DNA of 64,000 bases from Desulfuromonadales bacterium (GTDB lineage: Bacteria; Desulfobacterota; Desulfuromonadia; Desulfuromonadales; BM103): the NCBI GenBank assembly GCA_030145205.1, contig JAQYVZ010000004.1:1-64000 (forward strand). Reading direction: 5' to 3'. The position numbers and the translations under genes are program-made. The notes under the pieces are model-generated. The model saw nothing but the letters and a program-made list of their open reading frames with translations, searched no databases and was not told the DNA's origin. Positions 59,903 to 64,000 of the stretch are shown here, piece by piece (the stretch's first letter is position 1; each line of letters begins with the position of its first letter).

Positions 59903-60469
59903 TCAGGGTTCGGGATTTTCCATAAAGTAGCGCTGCCGGATTTCGGCCCTGCGCTGTTCTTTCTCTTCGTCCGGCAGATCACGCAGCTGTTGCAACTCTT
60001 CACGCAACTGCTGACGTTGTTCTGGGGACAGGTTCTGCATCAGGTTGTAGGTCGCCCGCAGCTTCTGTCGGTCTGTTTCATCAAGCGTGCGCCAGTGTTG
60101 ATATTTTTGTTGTAATTGCTGCCGGTCGGCCTCTGGCAGATCGCGATAAATCCGTAACTGCTGTTGTAACTTCTCCTCCTGGGCGGTTGCCGACTGCTGC
60201 TGCGATGGACTGCCCGGGGTGTTGTCCCCCATCATGCCGCCGCCGAAACTGCCGTCAGAGCCTCCGTCACTCCCGCCAGCGCCGCCGTCTCCACCACCGC
60301 CACTGCCTCCGTCTCCGCCACCACCACCATTGCCACCACCTCCGCCTCGAGCCCATGCGGTTGACAGAGGGGAAAGGGGGCCGGAGAGATCGGCAGCCAG
60401 GGGGGCGATCAAAAGGGCCAGAACAGCAATCAGGGCTGGCAGAAGGATAATACGGCACTGTCTCTTCAT
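59903..60469 (-). CDS. Glycine-rich exported protein with DUF3106-like C-terminus
   Basis: A 188-residue protein. A signal sequence (residues about 7-27) is followed by a Gly/Asp/Ser repeat region (about 41-78, runs of Gly with Ser and Asp) and a C-terminal helical part with repeated Leu-Pro/Leu-Ser-Pro-Glu-Gln-Arg-Gln units (YRDLPEADRQQLQQKYQ, NLSPEQRQQLREEL), as in DUF3106 proteins. It is the third gene of the sigma/anti-sigma operon, one base after the anti-sigma stop. Related helical repeats act as periplasmic stress sensors (CpxP/Spy-like length and composition), but that is inference. Confidence 0.82.
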   Translation of the reverse strand: MKRQCRIILLPALIAVLALLIAPLAADLSGPLSPLSTAWARGGGGGNGGGGGDGGSGGGGDGGAGGSDGGSDGSFGGGMMGDNTPGSPSQQQSATAQEEKLQQQLRIYRDLPEADRQQLQQKYQHWRTLDETDRQKLRATYNLMQNLSPEQRQQLREELQQLRDLPDEEKEQRRAEIRQRYFMENPEP

Positions 60470-60470
60470 A

Positions 60471-60923
60471 TTAAACCCCCGTGAGTTCGGAGAGCGTGTC
60501 CAGCTCTCTCAAGAGATCGAGGTTCTCCAGCAGATCGATATCGGGAGACGGTGTATTCTCAGTAACGGCAGACGGATGAACCGCCGCATTATGCGTTACA
60601 AGCAGGGGCTCCGGTTTCCAGAAAGTGAATGAAAAGACCACGACGGCCGCAGCGAGGCCGCCGGCAACCGCCGGCAGAGCGAAACGTCGTCGCGGAATAC
60701 GTTCAACAACCCTGGCTGTCAGGCGTGTCGCATAGTGCGGGTCCAGCTCGCAGGGTCTCTGTGGGAGGGCCTGCATCGTACGTTCAAGCTGCAATTGACG
60801 CTGTTGACAGGCAGGACACCCCTTGATGTGGCGATGTGCTTCCAGCAGGCTCACGCTGTCTGGAGTCTCGCCGTAATAGAGCAGTGTCAGGTCCTGTTCA
60901 TTCAGGCACGTGGTCTTGGTCAT
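60471..60923 (-). CDS. Anti-sigma factor, zinc-finger type
   Basis: A 150-residue membrane protein. The N-terminal part has the HRHIKGCPAC zinc-finger-like anti-sigma motif (His 31 region with Cys 36 and 39), a basic stretch precedes one membrane helix (about 83-101, ALPAVAGGLAAAVVVFSFTF), and a periplasmic tail follows. It overlaps the sigma gene by four bases. It should hold the ECF sigma factor inactive until a periplasmic signal releases it. Confidence 0.88.
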   Translation of the reverse strand: MTKTTCLNEQDLTLLYYGETPDSVSLLEAHRHIKGCPACQQRQLQLERTMQALPQRPCELDPHYATRLTARVVERIPRRRFALPAVAGGLAAAVVVFSFTFWKPEPLLVTHNAAVHPSAVTENTPSPDIDLLENLDLLRELDTLSELTGV

Positions 60924-61561
60924 GACCTCTCCTCGTGAAAATCGGCCAACTCTTTGCGTAGACTGGTTACGGCACGGTGCAAGTGCGACTTGACCGTGCC
61001 CTCGCCGAGGTCGAGCAGTGCCGCAATCTCTTTAAGCGGCAGCCCTTCGTAATGCCGCAAAGTGAAAATGGCTCGCTGCCGCGGCGATAAGTCTGCAAGG
61101 GCACTTTGCAATCGCTGCATTGCCTCGCGGGTGCGCAGGTCGCGCGCCGGGTTGGCGCGCGGATCGCTGGCCAGGTCGACAGGGTCGGGATCGTCCACGT
61201 GGCGACGACTGAAGAACAGGCGCTGCCGTAACCGGTCGCGCCGCATCTGGTCGATCGCCAAACGGGTTACTGTCCGATACAGCCAGGTCGAGATACGGCT
61301 GTCACCGCGAAACTTCGGCAAGGCTCGATGCAGGCGCAAAAATGCTTCCTGGGCCAGGTCTTCAGCATCATCACGCCGACCCAGCAGCCGCCAGGCCAAA
61401 CGGGTCACCCGGTCGGCATGTTGCTTGACCAGGATTTCAAAGCCGGTTTCATCTCCCGAGCGAATTCGATCGAGGAGTATTTGTTCTTGCGCGGCATCCA
61501 TTGTTTGAGCGTATCGCTCGGTCAGGGACCTGTCAATGGTGGCCGCATTAGTTGATGACAC
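60920..61561 (-). CDS. ECF-type RNA polymerase sigma factor
   Basis: A 213-residue RpoE-like sigma factor. Region 2: FEILVKQHADRVTRLAWRLLG, RRDDAEDLAQEAFLRLHRALPKFRGDSRISTWLYRTVTRLAID. Region 4: LADLSPRQRAIFTLRHYEGLPLKEIAALLDLGEGTVKSHLHRAVTSLR. The GTG at 61561 is proposed as start because GGAG lies six bases before it; upstream in-frame ATGs are also possible. First gene of a three-gene operon with its anti-sigma factor. Targets unknown. Confidence 0.92.
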   Translation of the reverse strand: MSSTNAATIDRSLTERYAQTMDAAQEQILLDRIRSGDETGFEILVKQHADRVTRLAWRLLGRRDDAEDLAQEAFLRLHRALPKFRGDSRISTWLYRTVTRLAIDQMRRDRLRQRLFFSRRHVDDPDPVDLASDPRANPARDLRTREAMQRLQSALADLSPRQRAIFTLRHYEGLPLKEIAALLDLGEGTVKSHLHRAVTSLRKELADFHEERS

Positions 61562-61648
61562 ACATGTCTCCTTCGGCATGATCATACTGACAGTCCAACT
61601 TAGACGGGCCTGGTGGGAAAAGGTTTACGGGAAAATGCTTTAACGTTA

Positions 61649-61680
61649 AAAAAAAGGGGACGGCAGAACCGTCCCCTTGC
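61649..61680 (-). terminator. Terminator of transketolase
   Basis: On the minus strand AAGGGGACGG, loop TTCTG, CCGTCCCCTT is followed by a run of eight or nine T residues. It starts about 26 bases after the transketolase stop and also separates that gene from the downstream sigma operon on the same strand. Confidence 0.92.
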
Positions 61681-61705
61681 TAAGTCATCTTATCGTTTCA
61701 GCTTT

Positions 61706-63688
61706 CTAGAGCATCTCTTCCACGGTTTTCACGACATTCTCAGCCGTAAACCCGAAGTGTTCCATCAACGCACCGCCGGGGCCGCTGGCGCCGAAGCCCT
61801 GCATGCCGATGACCTTGCCTTCCAGACCGACATAGCGCTCCCAGCCGAAGGTGGAGCCGGCTTCAACCGCAATCCGGCTGCGGCATGTCGGTGGCAGGAC
61901 CTGGTCGCGGTAGCTCTGATCCTGCTGTTCGAACAGTTCCCAGCAGGGCATGGAAACGACGCGTACGCTGATACCCTTTTTCTGAAGAACAGCCTGTGCC
62001 TCCATGGCCAGGGGCACTTCGGAGCCGCTGGCGAGCAGGATTGCCTGCAGATCGCCCTGCTCGGGGGAGAGGATATAGCCGCCTTTGTGCAGATCTTCGG
62101 CGGGTGCATACTGCTCACGATCCATCGTTGGCAGTCCCTGGCGGGAAAGAATCAGGGCTGTCGGACCCTGGCGATTGGCGATGGCGGATTTCCAGGCTTC
62201 CAGAGTCTCGTTCGCATCGCAGGGGCGGATTACGTTCAAATTCGGAACGGCACGCAGGTTGGCCAGCTGCTCGACCGGCTGATGGGTCGGGCCGTCTTCG
62301 CCGAGGCCGATCGAGTCGTGAGTCAGAACGTAAACGCAGCCGAGGCCCATCATCGCGGCCAGGCGCATCGGTGGGCGCATGTAGTCGGCGAAGATCATGA
62401 AGGTGCCGCCAAAGGGGATCAGGCCGGGGGTATGGGCCAGGCCGTTCATGATGGCGCCCATGCCGTGCTCACGCACGCCGAAATGGATATTGCGCCCCGC
62501 TTTCGTCGGAGTGAAGGAGTCTTCGTCTGCCAGGGTCGTATTGTTGGAAGGACCGAGGTCGGCCGAACCGCCGAGCAGCAAGGGGATTTTGTTTGCCAGG
62601 GCGTTGAGGGTCTTGCCGCTGGCCTGGCGGGTAGCCAGTTTTTCGCCGGCAGGAAAAGCGGGGAGGTCATCCCAGCCGGCCGGTAGCATGTCATCAGCCA
62701 GCAGCTGCCATTCAGCCAGGTTCTGGTTGGTCTTAACCTGCTGGTCAAAGGCGGCTTGCCAGGTATTTTCAAGTTCGGTGCCGCGAGCCACCGCTTCACG
62801 CATATGCTCAGCAACCTCCGCGGGGATGACGAAGCTGGCTTCGGGATCGCGTCCGAAGGCCTGACGAGTCAGGCGCAGTTCGTCGGCTCCCAGGGGGGCA
62901 CCATGGGCACCGGCGGTGTCCTGCTTGTTGGGTGCGCCAAAACCGATGTGTGAGCGGGCCAGGATCAGGGACGGCCGGGGCGATTGCTTGGCGCGCTCAA
63001 TGGCGGCATCCAGATCGGCGATGTTCTCACCTTCAACATGCTGGACTTCCCAGCCGTAGCTCAGAAAGCGGGTGGCCACTTCTTCGGTGAAGGCCAGTTG
63101 CGTGTCTCCCTCAATGGTGATTTTGTTGTCGAGGTAGAGGTAGACTAGGTTGCCGAGCTGCAGGTGTCCTGCCAACGAGGCGGTTTCAGAGGCGACGCCT
63201 TCCATCAGGTCGCCGTCGGAGCAGAGGCCGTAAACCGTGTAGTCGAATAGCTCCTCGCTGGCCTGCTCCTGCAGGTAGCGGGCGCCCATCGCCATGCCGA
63301 CGCCGACCGAGATACCCTGGCCCAGTGGGCCGGTGGTGGTCTCAATGCCGGGGGCGTGGCCGAATTCGGGATGGCCGGCGGTCGGGCTGCCGAGCTGACG
63401 GAAATTCTTGAGATCCTCCAGCGACAGGTCGTAGCCGCTGAGGTGCAGCATGCTGTAGAGCAGAGCCGATGCGTGACCGCAGGACAGGATAAAACGGTCG
63501 CGGCCGGGCCAGTCCGGGTTGGCCGGGTTGTGGCGCATATGGCGGTTAAACAGCAGGTAGGCGATCGGGGCGGCCTCCATCGGCGTACCCGGGTGTCCCG
63601 AGTTGGCCTGCTCAACCATGTCGGCGGAAAGTAAACGGATGGTATCGACGGCCGCGCGGGCCTGGGTAAGATCGAGGGTCTCTGGCAT
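61706..63688 (-). CDS. tkt: Transketolase
   Basis: A 660-residue thiamine-diphosphate enzyme of the pentose phosphate pathway. ANSGHPGTPMEAAPIAYLLF, ILSCGHASALLYSML, GPLGQGISVGVGMA and CSDGDLMEGVASETASLAGH (Mg/ThDP binding) are conserved; the C-terminal half contains DSIGLGEDGPTHQPVEQL. The ATG at 63688 has AGGAG upstream; earlier in-frame starts lie across the promoter. Full length. Monocistronic, between its own promoter and a strong terminator. Confidence 0.97.
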   Translation of the reverse strand: MPETLDLTQARAAVDTIRLLSADMVEQANSGHPGTPMEAAPIAYLLFNRHMRHNPANPDWPGRDRFILSCGHASALLYSMLHLSGYDLSLEDLKNFRQLGSPTAGHPEFGHAPGIETTTGPLGQGISVGVGMAMGARYLQEQASEELFDYTVYGLCSDGDLMEGVASETASLAGHLQLGNLVYLYLDNKITIEGDTQLAFTEEVATRFLSYGWEVQHVEGENIADLDAAIERAKQSPRPSLILARSHIGFGAPNKQDTAGAHGAPLGADELRLTRQAFGRDPEASFVIPAEVAEHMREAVARGTELENTWQAAFDQQVKTNQNLAEWQLLADDMLPAGWDDLPAFPAGEKLATRQASGKTLNALANKIPLLLGGSADLGPSNNTTLADEDSFTPTKAGRNIHFGVREHGMGAIMNGLAHTPGLIPFGGTFMIFADYMRPPMRLAAMMGLGCVYVLTHDSIGLGEDGPTHQPVEQLANLRAVPNLNVIRPCDANETLEAWKSAIANRQGPTALILSRQGLPTMDREQYAPAEDLHKGGYILSPEQGDLQAILLASGSEVPLAMEAQAVLQKKGISVRVVSMPCWELFEQQDQSYRDQVLPPTCRSRIAVEAGSTFGWERYVGLEGKVIGMQGFGASGPGGALMEHFGFTAENVVKTVEEML

Positions 63689-63722
63689 TGCTGCACTCCT
63701 TGGCTGGTTTCGATTGCGCCCT

Positions 63723-63751
63723 ACTATACTGACCGCGTCGGGGTGTGACAA
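63723..63751 (-). promoter_or_regulatory. Sigma-70-type promoter of transketolase
   Basis: On the minus strand TTGTCA (63751-63746), a 17-base spacer and TATAGT (63728-63723), about 35-60 bases before the tkt ATG. Confidence 0.65.
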
Positions 63752-63927
63752 GGGTTAATTTGGGGGAAAACCGTTGTGGATTAAAACTTTAACGCAAAGG
63801 CGCTGGGACACCAGAAAAGTCAGAACCAAGACACAATGGGAGAACTTTTTTTTCTTCCTCTTCCCTGGCGGGAGAGGGGATCTCAGTCTTGCGTTCGATC
63901 TTTTTTTGGTGATAGAGCCCAAAAAAC
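63752..63927. repeat. Intergenic repeats upstream of transketolase
   Basis: The stretch contains an AACGCAAAGGCGC tract near 63789, one half of the ACGCAAAG-type repeat, and a degenerate REP-like CTCTTCCCTGGCGGGAGAGG palindrome at about 63857-63876. A short minus-strand frame across it is not credible. No gene seen. Confidence 0.5.
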
Positions 63928-63957
63928 AAAACCGGCCCACGGGGAGCCGGTTTTGTC
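63928..63957 (-). terminator. Terminator for a gene entering from the right edge
   Basis: AAAACCGGC (63928-63936) and GCCGGTTTT (63946-63954) form a 9-bp stem. T-rich sequence (TTTTGTTTTTTGGG) follows only when read on the minus strand, so it should terminate a minus-strand gene located beyond 63970. Confidence 0.75.
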
Positions 63958-63972
63958 GGGGAGGAGAAGAAG

Positions 63973-64000
63973 TCAGCCGTCAGGAGTTTCTTCTTCGATC
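63973..64000 (-). CDS. C-terminal fragment of a gene cut by the window edge
   Basis: Reading the minus strand from the edge, one frame ends IEEETPDG followed by TGA at 63973-63975, about 15 bases before the minus-strand terminator. Only eight residues are visible, so identity is unknown; the acidic tail and terminator placement are the only support. Confidence 0.4.

Noticed and set aside
61613-62686. Plus-strand open frame opposite transketolase
   Set aside because: Shadow frame that begins inside the transketolase terminator hairpin; no credible product.
63755-63940. 61-codon minus-strand frame upstream of transketolase
   Set aside because: Runs across a REP-like palindrome, an ACGCAAAG tract and a terminator stem; not protein-like.

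Overview
The window reads as chromosomal sequence from a strictly or facultatively anaerobic, respiratory, moderately GC-rich Gram-negative bacterium. The best fit is a member of the Desulfuromonadales (Geobacter/Pelobacter/Desulfuromonas relatives). This is inference from gene content: a complex I operon with a fused NuoB/C/D protein, futalosine-pathway menaquinone genes, a Tat-exported cytochrome b-linked [NiFe] hydrogenase, a methylmalonyl-CoA module, ATP-dependent PEP carboxykinase, porins and lipoproteins. No rRNA, tRNA, insertion sequence, prophage or CRISPR array was seen.

Layout. 1-1.2 kb: a lipoprotein of unknown function. 1.3-15.6 kb (minus strand): a complete nuo operon, transcribed A-BCD-E-F-G-H-I-J-K-L-M-N, mostly with ATGA overlaps, a candidate sigma-54 promoter before nuoA, and a palindromic insertion between nuoBCD and nuoE. 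15.7-18.7 kb (minus): RNase HI, a cysteine-rich Fe-S protein and a GAF-GGDEF diguanylate cyclase. 18.9-26.7 kb (plus): a V/A-type ATPase operon (H-like, I, K, E, C, F, A, B, D). 26.7-30.2 kb (minus): a polar amino-acid ABC transporter with two permeases and a binding protein but no ATPase, plus an NDUFA9-like dehydrogenase. 30.4-33.1 kb (minus): GtrA-like protein, methyltransferase, GlgC. 33.2-35.1 kb (minus): RtcB RNA ligase and archease. 35.4-39.8 kb (plus): hydrogenase small and large subunits, cytochrome b, maturation protease and a monohaem lipoprotein. 40.1-41.7 kb: pckA. 41.9-44.6 kb (minus): mqnD, mqnB and an unknown protein.

45.0-55.2 kb is a methylmalonyl-CoA module: acyl-CoA carboxyltransferase, fused biotin carboxylase/BCCP, a small zinc-ribbon protein (minus strand), an XRE-cupin regulator, methylmalonyl-CoA mutase, MeaB and epimerase. 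55.5-59.7 kb holds exported proteins: a TlpA-like redoxin, a 45-residue TTG-start lipoprotein, a porin and an FG-GAP repeat protein. 59.9-61.6 kb (minus) is an ECF sigma / anti-sigma / glycine-rich protein operon. 61.7-63.7 kb (minus) is transketolase, and the extreme right edge appears to carry the last codons of another minus-strand gene.

How it fits together. Complex I, menaquinone synthesis, hydrogenase and the rotary ATPase are parts of an anaerobic respiratory chain. The carboxylase/mutase/epimerase set interconverts propionyl-CoA and succinyl-CoA and, with PckA, links propionate or C4 metabolism to gluconeogenesis. The most notable observations are: an Asp replacing a canonical Cys ligand at the proximal cluster of the hydrogenase small subunit; near-identical promoters plus a shared downstream motif before the carboxylase operon and the XRE-cupin regulator, suggesting a small autoregulated regulon; the tiny CPxC lipoprotein; and several structured repeat elements, one inside the nuo operon.
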